A stretch of 64,000 nt of DNA from Hyaloscypha bicolor E (lineage: Eukaryota; Ascomycota; Leotiomycetes; Helotiales; Hyaloscyphaceae), in contig NW_020194518.1 in assembly GCF_002865645.1 (NCBI RefSeq), positions 1,983,463-2,047,462 on the forward strand, written 5' to 3'. Each line of letters starts with the position of its first letter. Position 1 is the stretch's first letter. The notes below the pieces were generated by a model. That model was not told where the DNA came from. It was given only the letters and a program-made list of their open reading frames with translations, and ran no database searches. Below are positions 24,367 through 36,218 of the stretch, piece after piece. The translations under genes and the position numbers were made by a program.

Positions 24367-25131
24367 ATGGGTTGCGGCATTTGCCAGTGTTTCAAGGCGA
24401 AAGTCTCAGTCAAGGCAAGGCTGCCCTCTCACCAGCTCCGCTCCAGCAACGCCTCCACCTCAAAATCGAACACGAACCCCGCAGCTGATGCCTCTTCGAG
24501 CCATTTGAGAGGAAAGGACTATCTCACCGCCCTTCCTGCCGAGCTCCTCCTCAAGATCATCCCTCATCTGCCTCTGCAGTCTTTCTTTTACTTATCCCAC
24601 ACTTCAAGTTTCTTACGATACTTTCTAACGACTCACGCTTCAACAATCTGTAATGATGCTATCAACTCCTATTTCCCGAAGCAGGCTAAGATCTTGGAAA
24701 CCGAGAAGACATTGGGCTGGCTTGTACCAACCCACGAGGAACTTCGACGAAGAGAAGATTTCTTCTCAGATTGTTTGGGGACTGATCTGCGAGACCTCCG
24801 ACTCTGTGAACACAACCCTATCAAGAAGGTTCGCTGCGCGCCGTTTGAAAGCCTTACGGATTTCCGCGACTTCCAAATCAAGCTTAGCGATCCTGGGCCG
24901 CAGTACCTATTCTTTTTGCAGAAAGGGTTTCTGCAAACTGGTGTGTTGTATTGGTATCATGAAGAACCGGTGTTCATTTTCAGGAAGGAATTCAACGACT
25001 TTATGAGGGAGTTCAATCGCAGGGTGACGTGTGGCCCTTGTGTCAAAGATGGGAAGCTGGCGACTGCAAGGCTGGGTTTTCCCAAGGAATTGATTTGGTA
25101 CTATGGATTAGGGCAAGAAGGGGAACCTTGA
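24367..25131 (+). CDS. F-box-like protein, family member B (intact)
   Basis: This is a single exon of 254 residues. The N-terminus MGCGICQCF is Cys-rich and could be acylated, although position 6 is Cys rather than the usual Ser/Thr. A Ser/Asn-rich linker leads to the F-box-like core at ~51-90 (DYLTALPAELLLKIIPHLPL, then TSSFLRYFLTTHASTICN). Next is GWLVPTHEEL (~117-126), then PGPQYLFFLQKGF (~176-188), an FRKEFNDFMREFN stretch (~205-217) and the family's end motif GFPKELIWYYG (~237-247). The family appears six times in this window. An F-box suggests SCF-linked substrate recruitment; the downstream module is unrecognised. It is intact and flanked by two broken copies. Confidence 0.8.
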   Translation: MGCGICQCFKAKVSVKARLPSHQLRSSNASTSKSNTNPAADASSSHLRGKDYLTALPAELLLKIIPHLPLQSFFYLSHTSSFLRYFLTTHASTICNDAINSYFPKQAKILETEKTLGWLVPTHEELRRREDFFSDCLGTDLRDLRLCEHNPIKKVRCAPFESLTDFRDFQIKLSDPGPQYLFFLQKGFLQTGVLYWYHEEPVFIFRKEFNDFMREFNRRVTCGPCVKDGKLATARLGFPKELIWYYGLGQEGEP

Positions 25132-25528
25132 AGCCATACTGTATAACCGACTATTAGAAGTTAGTTGGAACACTTTACTGCATTACTAAGTATTAGAAGC
25201 AATTATTCCTCGAGAACTTATGATAAGAGCTTGTAGGGCAATAGGTGCCACATCGTAACCCGTTTCATCTTCTAGAACAAACTAAAACTGTGAATCTTAA
25301 GCTGCCTACATGTAATCATTTCGCGTCTCTAAATGTCTTAGCGAGAGACTGGGATTGCAGTCCATAAAAAATAAACCTTGTCCCATCCTTCCCAGATCCC
25401 TCATCAACCATCTTCCATCTCGACAATGAAAAACGACTGACACCACTTGAGTAAATCTCCAAGCAACTTTGTCGGTAAGGAACACGTCAAGGACGAGTCC
25501 CAAGCCAAACAAACGAGCAGAAGCAAAT
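25132..25528. other. Intergenic
   Basis: Short spacer between family members B and C, with no feature. Confidence 0.4.
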
Positions 25529-25958
25529 ATGTTTTCAGGAAGAGAGTCATCATCCACCAATAAGGCCGTGCTCTTCGGGCTCAAGAGCAACATGGCGACT
25601 CCTTCCCCATCGAAAGGATCCATCGGAAAGACAAATTCTTTGAACAACACCACAAATTCAGCGCTCAACGCTTCTGCGGCTCCGGTGGGTAAGGACTACC
25701 TATTCTACTTCCCACAAAGCTGCTTACCTTCCCATGCGATACTTCCTCGACTTGGTCCATACCTCAACCTCCTTCAAACACTTCCTCCAAACGAATGCTG
25801 CCAGAATCTGCAGTAACGCAATCCCATCGACCTACGCCGTGAACCTGAGCTTTTGTGACCGAAAATGGGGTCTGAATGGCCTGTCTCTGACTACAAACCC
25901 TTCCGATTACTTTCATTGCCGCCAGCGTCAATTTAATAGCACTCTTGCCGCTAATTGA
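25529..25958 (+). pseudogene. F-box-like family member C, truncated and frameshifted
   Basis: It starts like the family with a Ser/Thr/Asn-rich leader and VGKDYLFYFPQS (to about 25720). It then jumps frame to RYFLDLVHTSTSFKHFL and TNAARICSNAIPSTYAVN (about 25736-25850). Part of the F-box core is deleted and the C-terminal half (QYL...IWYYG) is absent. It ends 5 bp from the stop codon of the convergent regulator gene. Confidence 0.65.
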
Positions 25959-25963
25959 GCATA

Positions 25964-27533
25964 TTAAACAAAAAATGATCTAGGTCGCTTGACGCTTAAG
26001 CCAGTTATTGTCTCATAGGACAGCGAGGACCAGTCATCGAGCGAGGTTGAGGTAGGAAATCTGCGTTGCTTCTGAATAGTGAACGATTCGTCTTCCTCGT
26101 GGGTATGTCGTGCTCTTTGCGATAATTCGCTGTATAACTTAACGAGCCTAAAACTACAATGTTAGAAGGAAGGTATAGAATGATGGGATAATTAGGTATA
26201 TGTTTACCAATTAAGTACTTCTTTCAAAATGCCATCGAACTTATTTAACCCGCCACGTAATTTGACCATTTGCCTAAGGCCTGTCATATGATTTTCAAAG
26301 TTCATTGGATTTCTGATATACAATAACTGCTCAGGTCAGATCCGGTCATGTGAGGAAGGAAATAGTACGCCAAAAAATGAGAAATCTAGAGCGCTTACCT
26401 CTGAGACCGCCAGGTTAACTACCGTTGCTATCATTGCATCACTAACCACCAGGTTAGGTCCCGCCATTTTTGCTCTCAGTAACTCCAGGCATTCCAACGA
26501 CAGTTTGTGGGCACGTAAAGACCTAATTGTCTTAGAACATGTTGAGTCACGAGGGGCTTTTAAGATAGTCTATCTTACCATGGATTTTCTCCCAATTCAT
26601 TTCTGAGGCCAGTCTCCGCAGTAAAGAGGATACTTTGGAAAGCCATTACATCTGTGAGGCAAAAAGGCATAAATTCCGTGGCAATGCGATTAAACCCCGT
26701 GACCGATGATCCGTTCTCAATCTGCCAGGCTTCCGAGCTTTTTTTGCAAACTGTGCAATCTATAAAATATTAGCAACATTAACGAAGCCCCCCCCCTCCT
26801 TTCTTTTTTTCTTTAAGAAAAAAGACAATGAAAAAGAGGGAAATGATCTCTAGCTACAGGCAAAATGATACCGAGTTCTTACAGTAGTATATAAGGCGTT
26901 CCATGTAAGGTTGTGCTTCGACAGGATATCGTTGAAATGGGTCAACTCTTCCAGCTCCAATTATTGTCTGTGATGAAATTTGTAGCTGATATAGAGGTTC
27001 ATAGTATTTATCGACCCGCGTTAGAGGCAAACACACTGAAAATGTGTTATCGGCTTGCTCGTATTGGACATCTATCTGGCATTTACTCAAATTTAGAGTG
27101 GTATTTTGGTGCAGGTGTTGTGTGTCAGCAAAGTGACTTGGCGAATCTGCAGCGTCGAGTGAATTAGATTCCGGATCTACTCTAGTTACCAGGAGTTTGA
27201 AGGCTGGGTCGGGTGCCATTTGAATCCTTCGCTGGCGATCTTTGCCAGGTCCCGGGGATGGATTTTCTCGACGTCTACGTTCAATAGCCGCATACTTCCT
27301 TGCCTGAGAACGCACCGTAGACCTTGATCGAGCACGTGAACCATGCTCTTGGATGAACTTGTTGAGTAAGCAACAATACAGAGCCATTCTTCTCCAGGAA
27401 ACGAATTGTAACATAACGGGGAATCATTTTTTGATTCTCTACCTACTTGGAATGCCAGTGGTCTTTGATGTTGCGCACTCTCGGATCCGACCTGCTCGCT
27501 GCGAACCGAGTTCGATTTTGAATCTTCCATCAC
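25964..27533 (-). CDS. Fungal_trans_2 (DUF3468) transcription-factor-like protein
   Basis: Six exons (27533-27447, 27357-26883, 26759-26579, 26522-26399, 26326-26208, 26147-25964) join in frame to 389 residues. Introns are 89, 123, 56, 72 and 60 nt. Family signs are VRSQARKYAAIERRRR (~42-58), DPFQRYPVEAQPYMERLIYY (~167-186), FNRIATEFMPFC, SLRAHKLSLECLELLRAK, then SDAMIATVVNLAVSE and NHMTGLRQMVKLRGGL. The last two are the usual helices of the regulatory domain. No Zn2Cys6 cluster precedes it, which is normal for one subclass of these proteins. The first and last introns have weaker sites: a GTAGGT donor at the first, and two possible acceptors six bases apart at the last. The protein is probably nuclear; its target is unknown. 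It is a convergent neighbour of family member C. Confidence 0.75.
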
Positions 27534-27955
27534 TCCGATTTCTTGTTGTTGTAACTAATACACCACTTTTCACTCCGCCCCGGCTTCATATTTATATCAT
27601 TACCCGCGCTGCGGACATAAATAATTGATTTCCAAAAGATTGTAACGGCAAATCTCTGACAGAGGCTAGGACAGGACGAATCAGGGTGCAATACCGATAT
27701 CGATAATTTGTGTGCTTACTTATGGAAGACCCATCTGGCTGTTATTATCGTATTTTTAATGAAGCTCGTGAAGGCCTCTCTGACTCACATTGATTCGTCC
27801 ATTAGTAATCACCGTGCATACAGCCACGAAGCCACACCTGTTCGACGCCATTTACGGAACACACGTGCAGCTTACAGCGATATTACTAACTTATGTGCGG
27901 ACATTTTTAAGCGAAAATTAGGCTCGGGGTTCTTTTTCGCGTCTGTACTGCTGGG
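27534..27955. other. Intergenic before the first transposon island
   Basis: Ordinary base composition up to the left terminal repeat. This is the 5' flank of the Fungal_trans_2 gene. Confidence 0.4.
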
Positions 27956-28005
27956 AAAATGTAAAACGACACCCCCAGGGTGTCGATTGGGGTATCAATT
28001 AGGGG
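27956..28005 (+). repeat. Left terminal inverted repeat of the small TIR element
   Basis: It matches the reverse complement of 35296-35352. The inner half contains GTGTCGATTGGGG followed by a RIP-altered copy of the same motif. Confidence 0.7.
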
Positions 28006-28096
28006 CCAGGGTATTTAGAGACTTTTAGTTAATTTTTTAATATAAGTATAACCTACTACCTTATAAGGCTTATAATATAATTACGTGCTTCTTAAC

Positions 28097-28405
28097 TGTA
28101 ATGGGCACATGTGATGGCGCATGGACAGGTGTCAGATATCGTAGATCTAGTTTCCTATTTTGGGTAAAGCTTGCGATCGGAATCATACGGATCGCATGGG
28201 ATCGTGTTTCCTAGTTAAGTAAAGTGCTTCGCAGGCTTGGCTAAGCACTAGGGAATATATAGGGAGACGCTCCTAGCTTTGGAAAGGGGCATCAATTAGT
28301 CTTTTATTGGAATTAATTCTTAGAATCAGTTATACTTGCAAGCGTTACTCTATAGCTTACTTACCTTGACTACTTGTATATTACCCTGCTATTACGTACC
28401 TTATA
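28097..28405 (+). repeat. 5' LTR
   Basis: It starts TGTAATGGGCAC and ends CCTTATA (probably TACA before mutation). It aligns to the 3' LTR over its full length without a length change. It keeps many C and G bases that are T or A in the 3' copy. Confidence 0.85.
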
Positions 28406-28599
28406 TTCTAATTAATCCAATCTTCGGGGAGTAGTTTGTTATAAGGTAGTTAAGCTATTAATAGGTAAAAATATTAATAGCTAGAGTATTAACCAGAAGA
28501 AGCGCCTCTACTACTACTAGGGCAACCTAACCGGATACCCAGAGGAGCATCTAGTCAAGTACTCTTTATACTACCTAATTAGGAGAAGGAAGTAGAACT

Positions 28600-31500
28600 C
28601 AGATATCTCTAGAACTAGCTAGTAGGATAATAATAATAGAGAAATTAGTAGCGGCTCGCTATTGTATTACTAAGTTAGAAGCAGAAATATAATAGAAAGA
28701 AGATCTAGAGAAGCTAGAAACTCAGATCTATCATCTTAAAGATATTCGGATATCTGGTATAGAATCCGTTATATCCCTAATAGTACCCTTAGTTCAGAAG
28801 ACTTCAAAAACCCGAGAACTACTTACTTACTAGAGAAAGAATATTAAAGAAGCCTAGGACTTCTTTTATTAGATAAAGTTAAAATAGTATAAAGATAGCA
28901 GAATTACCTGGGCTACTAATATAATAAAGGTTATATATTATATTTCTTATTTTAAGAATATAACCAGAAATATCTGGAAATATAGGAAATAATTAGTAAA
29001 TATTAATATTACGGATTAGGAGACTTTTATTAAGTTTATAAAGGATTTTATCTTAGATCCAGAAAATTATAATAATAATACCCTTACTAAATTTAAGAAT
29101 ACTAAATAATAACTAGGCTAGAATATTTAAAGCTTTATACCTTATTTAGATAGTTTATTAGATAACTTAGAATATATAAGTTTACTATAAGAATAGAATA
29201 ACTTATTTAGTAGCTTAAGATAAGAGATCCGAAATAAGATTAATTATTAAGTAAATATTTTATAAGAAAAAAAGAAGCTTATTTTTATTATTATAAGAAT
29301 TAAGAATAATTTAAATCTATTTATTTAATAGAAATATAATAAAAAGCTAATGAAATAATAAAAGAAAAAAAATAGAAAAAAGAAAAGAGAAATAATAAAA
29401 GAAAATAAAAAAGAAATATATTTCTATTATAAGATTTATAAAACCAGAATAATAAAAATATAATAATAGGATCTAATATAGTATTTATATTAGGATTTAT
29501 AAAACTAGATATAATTTACTTTATTTACTAGAAAAAGAATTACTATATTATTATTTATTCTAATTAAAGAAAACCGACTTATTATAATTATAATAAATCT
29601 AGCTATAAGTTATATAAGTACCTAGAACTAAAGAAACCAAGAAACGGATATATTTTATAGTAATTATACTCGTTTATATTATAGAAAGCAAAGCCCCTAA
29701 AATAAGAATAATAATTAAGGTTATTATTAAAATAAAAAAAGGTAAATAAAAAGTTAAAGTATTAGTTAATTCAGATATAGAAGCTAATTATATAAAAAGA
29801 AAGTTAATTTTAGATATAGGTATTTTATTAATATTAAAAATAACTTTCTTATTCTTATTAGAGGAAAAAAGAATCTATTTATATAAAGATTATATTCTTA
29901 AGATTATTACCGAGAATATACTAGGAAACTAAAAAAAGGCTAATATATACTTTATATTATATAATTTTAATCTAAATTATATTAATATAATACTTGAATT
30001 CCTATAGCTTTACTAGATTAATTCCCTAATTTCTTTTAGAAAAGTAATATAAAGATACTAGATTTAATTATAGAAAATTAAAATTCTAAATACTAGAAAG
30101 TTTACTAAAATAATAAAGTATAAGATATATATTTTTCTATTAATTACTTATCTAATAATAGATAACTAAAGAATTATTACTATTATTACTAATAGAATAA
30201 TTATATTTCCCAAGAAATATTAGAACTTTTTTCGAGTATTTTCTATAAAGGCTATAAATATACTATTCGACTATTATATAATAAAGTATTATATAAATCT
30301 GAAATTAGGATTCTAACTACTATATAGTCTTATATATACTTTATTAGAAAAAGAGTTTAAAGTTCTTTGGAAATATCTTAATACTAGTCTAGAAAAAAAA
30401 AAATCTATTATTTTACTAGTCTAGCTAATACTCTAATTATATTTATTTTAAAGAAAGAAAGCGGCCTATATTTATATATTAATTACCGGAATCTAAATAG
30501 AATTACTATTAAAAACTAAATACTATTATTATTTATTAATAAGATAATAAATAGGCTTTATAGAATAAAGATATATATAAAGCTAGACTTAAAAAATACT
30601 TATTATTAGTTATAAATATAAAAGAATAATAAGTAAAAAATAGTATTTTAAATATTATATTATATTTTTTGAATTATCTAATATTCCAGTAATATTTAAG
30701 GTATATATTAACTATATATTAGTAGGCTTTATAAATATTATTTATATAGTTTATCTAGATAATATTTTGATTTATTTAAAGAATCTAGAATAATATATAA
30801 TAGTACTAGCTCTTTATAAACTTAATAAAATACGACTTTAATATAAAAAAAATAAAGTTCCTAGAATTTATAATTAGCTCAGATAATATAAAAATAGAAG
30901 CTAGCCGGATTATAGCTATTAGGAAATAGTCGGCCCTAAAAAATAATATTCGAGAAATCTAAATATTCCTGAATTTTACTAACTTTTATTAAAAGTTTAT
31001 TTATAGATACTTTAGGATAATAAAAAAATTAACTAATTTATTAAAAACTAGTAAAAACTCATAATATTATTTTAGCTAGATAAATAAAGTAAATAAAGCT
31101 TTTAAAAAGCTATAAATTATATTTATAATAGTATTAATTCTTTATTATTTTAATCTAGTTTTAAAAATTTATATAAAAATAGATACTTTCGGATTTATAA
31201 TTATAAATATAATTTCCTAGTTCTTTAGTAAAAGAACAGAAATCAGATAATATTCTATTACTTTTTATTTAAAAAAGATAATTATAATTAAGAATAGATA
31301 TAAGATATATAATTCTAAACTTTTAGTTATTATTCTAATATTTTATATTTAGTAGTATTATTTAATATATATCTAGTATACTAAGAGAAAACTAAATAGT
31401 TAATAAATAAAATAAGTAAAAAAGCTAGTTATCTTTAATTTTGTCTTAGAATACTAGCTAGAATATAGTAATTCTACTAATAGGTTATTAAGAAAACTAG

Positions 31501-33230
31501 ACTTTATAATAAATATAAATAAAAACATTTTATTACTTATATTTTATAATAAGCTATAAAATATAAAATAGAGAGTCCTATAAGTAATAGTAATAAGATA
31601 CTATACTATTCCTATAATACTATAATTTAAGGCCTAGAAAAGAAAAAATAGATACTTTTTAATTAGTAAAATACTAAAGAATTCCGAAAAGGAAATCTAT
31701 TTTAATAATAAAGTAATACTAGAAAAACTATTACTTAAACCTATTACTAGTATAGCTAGTTATAAATAATATATATTACGGATTCTAGTTATATAAATAG
31801 CTAGGTCCGAAATAGTATATAAGAAAAATAGAGAAATACTATTTAAATTACTATTATAATACTAAAGGCTTAATTTATTAATATAATACTAGTAATATAA
31901 ATAGTTCTTAAAAGAAATCTTTACTAGAGCTATTAAGACTTAGGAATTTAATATATCTAGATTATTAAGATATTAGAATACTATTTATATACTAAATAAG
32001 CCGGCTTTTAAAGAAAAATTACTATAAGCTAATTATAATAATCCTATAAATAAGTATTTTAATACTAGTAAAATATTAGAACTTGTCTTATATATTAATA
32101 AACTAAGGTAAAAAGATATTTATTATATAATATACTTAGTTTATTTTCTTTTTCTTTTAAGCTATAGTAAGAAATTACTATAGACTTTATTATAGAGCTA
32201 TTTTCTTTTAAGTTTTATAATAAAATATATAATTCTATATTTATTATTATTAATAAATATATGAAAATAATATAATACATTCTAATTATTAAGGAAATCT
32301 CGGCTCTTGAGTTAGTAGAGCTATTTATATATTATATTATTAAAGACTTTAATATACTTATAAATATAACCTCTAATAAAGAATTTGTTTTTATAAGTAA
32401 GTTCTAGTTAAGTTTATACTTTTACTTAAAGGTTTAATAATAACTAAATATAATATTTTATTTATAAACTAATAAATAAATAAAGAATCTAAACTAAACT
32501 CTAAAATAGTACTTAAGGTATTATACTAGCTATTAGTAAAATAACTAGATAATAAAGCTTGCTTTTATAAAATTCATATATAATAACTTTATATATTTAA
32601 TAATAGGAATTTCTCTATTTTATATATTATATGAATTTTATTCTAGTATTAAACTATATATTAAAAATAATATTTCAGAAAAGAAAATACTAATAATATA
32701 GGAAAAAATATAGAGAATTCAAATAAAACGGGAAATACTAGAGAAGTAATAGTAAGAAATAGTAAATATATAGAAAAAGTACTATAATAAGAAATATATT
32801 AATAAGAAGTTTAATATATATAATAAAGTTATACTTTATATAAAGAATATTTAATAGCTATAACCTAGTATAAAGCTAGTAAATAGATATCTCGGCTCTT
32901 TTAAAATTCTAGAAATTATAAAAATATATAAATAAATATATTACTTAGAATTACTATTATTATATTAAATCTATAATATTTTTTATATTTCTTTCTTAAA
33001 ATCATAGTACTTATAAGCTAGTACTATAATAGAACCAGAACTAGTTGAGATTAAGGACAAAAGAAAATTCGAAATAGAATTTATTATAGTTTATAAAAAA
33101 AATAAAAAATGTAAAAAATGTCTTATTTATTAAAAAGATTATTTACTAGTAAATAATATATAGAAATTACTAAGTAATCTAAAAAATATAGTTCAAGAAT
33201 TATAAAAATACTAGGAAAAAAGTAATATTA
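28600..33230 (+). pseudogene. Decayed gag-pol of the chromovirus
   Basis: There is no intact frame. Readable fragments include an FRVFSIKA-type approach to RT (about 30228), INYRNLNRITIKN (about 30478-30516), KLDLKNTYY (about 30578-30605) and VYLDNILIYL (30749-30778), in which the second catalytic Asp of YLDD has become Asn by G-to-A. Integrase-like text follows (about 32175-32600, including NITSNKEFVF), then a chromodomain-like YLLKRLFTSK followed by LLSNLKNIVQEL (about 33118-33205). The fragments are in the order expected for Ty3/gypsy. Confidence 0.8.
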
Positions 33231-33399
33231 TAATATTATTAGCTAAATAGAAATATAAAAAATAAATACTTTTATTAGAAAACTATTAAAAACCATATAT
33301 TTATTTTTAGAAAAGCTATACGAAAATTATTAAGAACTTTAAAAACTCTAATTTCTATATTTTATAAATATTCTATTCTTATAACTATTCTTTATTATT

Positions 33400-34600
33400 C
33401 TTATTATTATTCTTATTAGAATCTTCTCGAGAAATAGATAGTAAATTAATTTATAAAGCTATTAGTTATTAGTAAGAAATAAAAAAGAAATAAGCTTACT
33501 TAATACTAAAGAATATTAATTATACTATTAAAAGTACTTTATACTTATATTAAGCTAGTAAGAATTACTTGACTTATTTCTTAGATTATTAGAAGAATTT
33601 ATTAGCCTCGAATAATAGCTTTAATATAAGAAGTATATATAGTTTAGTATAAAAGAAAAATAATAATAGTCTTTTTTCTTTTAAGTAAAAGTTAGAAAAA
33701 ATACTTATATATATTAATAGCTTAAAAAAGGCAGTTTAATTATATTATATATATTTAAAAAACCTTAAATAATATTAGAATAAGAAATAAAAGAAAGAAA
33801 TTTATAACTTATAGAATTATATTTCTTATTTTTAGAATAGTAATAATTATATATTAAATAATTATTACTCTTAATATAAGTAAGATTAGGAAACTTAATA
33901 ATAAGAGTAAATTAAGGATATAGAAGTATTAGTCAAATAAATAATAATAGATTAATAAATACTAAAAGAAGTATTTATTTTAATAGATAAAGAAGTAAAA
34001 GAGGAAATTAGAAAAGAATTTAAATAAAGCTTAAAAGAGCTTAAAAAGGCTTAAAAAGGCTTAAAAAAAAGGCAAGAAATAAGAAAAAGCTAGATATAAT
34101 ATTATAGTTAAGGAAAGAAAAGATTAGTTAGTAAGAAAAGAGAGGCCTTTTTATAATACTTTTTTCTCGAATAGTAATTACAAATTCGGAACTAGCTTTA
34201 TACTAGAAATATCTAGAAAATTCTAAAAAAGAAATTTATAAATAAACCAGAAAATCGGATTAACTTTTCTAAACTCTTAGGCCTATAAAGTAATAAGTTA
34301 TTTATAAATAGAGGCTAAGTTAGAATTTATAAACTAATTAGAAGACTAGAAAAGTTTTATATCTAATAATATATATTATATTTATACTATCTTTATAAGG
34401 GGAAATTACTAGAGGCAATTTATAAGTTAATTAGATAGGGTTAGTAAACTATATCTCTAATTCCATTACCTAATATAATAATAGAGCAATTATAGGAAGT
34501 CTTTAGGGGAAACTAGTAGCCAGGAAAGTTTCAGGGAATTATTTATAAAGCTATTTATAGTTTTCTCAGGCCTCTTGAAAATAAGAGCCCAGAAAGGGAA
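33400..34600 (+). pseudogene. Unidentified decayed frame downstream of the chromodomain
   Basis: 1.2 kb lies between the chromodomain and the 3' LTR, longer than a usual 3' leader. It keeps readable stretches (NRINFSKLLG, LIRRLEKFYI, YKGKLLEAIYKLIR at about 34255-34435). Part of it (34077-34440) is also present, diverged, at 39486-39830 in the second island. The product is unknown. Confidence 0.45.
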
Positions 34601-34604
34601 TTAA

Positions 34605-34913
34605 TATAATAAGTATATATAATAGTATATAGATAGATATTAGATATTATAGATCTAATTTCCTATTTTGGGTAAAGCTTATAATTAGAATTATATAAAT
34701 TATATGAAATTGTATTTCCTAGTTAAGTAAAGTATTTTATAGGCTTGGCTAAATACTAGGGAATATATAGAGAAACGCTTCTAGCTTTAAAAAGGGGCAT
34801 TAATTAGTCTTTTATTAGAATTAATTCTTGGAATTAGTTATACTTATAAGCATTATTCTATAGCTTACTTACCTTAACTACTTATATATTACCCTGCTAT
34901 TACGTGCCTTATA
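34605..34913 (+). repeat. 3' LTR
   Basis: The same length as the 5' LTR. Most differences are T or A here where the 5' copy has C or G, as expected of RIP on both strands. A few changes go the other way (for example CGTGCC here, CGTACC in the 5' LTR). Confidence 0.85.
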
Positions 34914-35295
34914 TTAACTTATAATAAGAAAACTTCTTAAAATAGAATTTTAATTTAAAAGAATTTATATATTAATTAATTAAGTATTAAATTATAGGCC
35001 TTTATAAGATCCTATAATTTAGGGGTCTATAAGGCTCTCATATCTAGCTTTAGGAACTTATTTACTAAATCTCTATATTTTCTTAAGCTTATTTTTAAGT
35101 TATAAAATATATACTTTTTAATTTCTTTAATTTAAAGAACTATTACTAATTTACATTTGAATAGTTATTAATTAGTAGTATAATAAAATAATGAAAGTCT
35201 TAAATACTATTAATTCGTTATAAATTAAATTAAATTTAAAGGGAAAGCTAGATTTGTGATATTCCTGTCGAGCGCCTCTATATTAGGCTACTGCT

Positions 35296-35352
35296 CCCCT
35301 AATCGACACCTCAATCGACCCCCGGGGGGGAAGGGGTGTCGTTTTACATTTT
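35296..35352 (-). repeat. Right terminal inverted repeat of the small TIR element
   Basis: The inverted partner of 27956-28005. It contains a C7G-type run (CCCCCGGGGGGG) not present on the left. Confidence 0.7.
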
Positions 35353-36218
35353 ACCGCCAAATCGGCCCTTACGAGTTAGTCTCTCGCATTGAACACCAAT
35401 CCCTATTCCACATGAAAATTCACCTCCCACTTCGATCAGCTATACAACCAACTCTGTGATTGGCGGTGGTCCCGCACCATCTGCATCTATCGGTAGCACA
35501 ACGGCAGTGAGCGGGGCTCCTCTTGGGTGATCTCAACGGCATCAATACCAGTAAGAAACGCACCGCCAGGACTCACAGGAAGCACGAGCATCCTCTCTAG
35601 AACTTCACTCTTAGTCACGCCAAGCCAAACAACCATTCCCACACTCCCAGGCAGCATAACAGTAATCTCAGGCTCCGCATTCGAGCCTTCACCGGTCTTG
35701 AAACTATCCTCCTTAACCCCAATCTACCACTGGAAGGTCTGATTATCACGATTTCTGGAAAACCGAACATGATTGTGCCGTCTGCAACAACGGTACCTAT
35801 TCTACCTGGAAGTCTTACGGTGATCAGAGAGCATATATGATGTTTTTACGAACCAACGACTGCGCCGGTTGATGGAGACGTGTCGTTAAATGGGAATACG
35901 ACTGTGACTAATAGTGTCATTGAGGTGATTTTGAGCAAGCCTAGGACGGTGCCAGTTAATAAATAGACGGGGACTGCTTATATGCAAGTCTCCGGAGCCA
36001 GCAGGGGGAGGAATTCCGTGTTTGAACTTGGATTTGCGTTGAGGTTCCGGTAGAAGTCTCTGCATTAGCGCTGTTCTGAACGCATGGGCATTTAATAATT
36101 TTGATCTGTCAAGAATCCTAAGCGCGTTCAAGCTCAAACATACCTCCCACCATAACCACCGAGTGACTGACTACTGAGCAGGTATATAGTGCTATATAGA
36201 TCATTACTATACTTTTTC
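35353..36218 (+). pseudogene. Possible relic of a repeat-type surface protein
   Basis: The peptide TTIPTLPGSITVIS (about 35631-35672) and a variant TTVPILPGSLTVI (about 35789-35827) recur in broken frames. The composition is Ser/Thr/Pro-rich. This resembles repeats in fungal cell-surface proteins, but no intact frame is present and the assignment is weak. Confidence 0.3.

Larger units (their letters stand above)
28097..34913 (+). mobile_element. RIP-mutated Ty3/gypsy chromovirus
   Basis: The element is 6.8 kb, with two 309-bp LTRs and a perfect 5-bp target duplication TTAAC (28092-28096 and 34914-34918). The interior is extremely AT-rich with stops in all frames, but decayed pol signatures remain in order: protease/RT approach, RT, RNase H, integrase and a C-terminal chromodomain. 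The RT-before-integrase order places it in Ty3/gypsy. The chromodomain, which targets integration to marked chromatin, identifies it as a chromovirus. It is inactive. Confidence 0.85.
27956..35352. mobile_element. Small TIR element split by a chromovirus insertion
   Basis: Terminal inverted repeats lie at 27956-28005 and 35296-35352. Their outer 20 bases (AAAATGTAAAACGACACCCC) are identical. Removing the retroelement inserted at 28097-34913 and one copy of its target duplication leaves an element of about 575 bp, whose interior is RIP-like AT-rich and has no recognisable frame. A TA dinucleotide at 27962-27963 and 35345-35346 could be the target duplication if the first eight bases belong to the host. 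The size suggests a non-autonomous DNA element. Confidence 0.65.
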
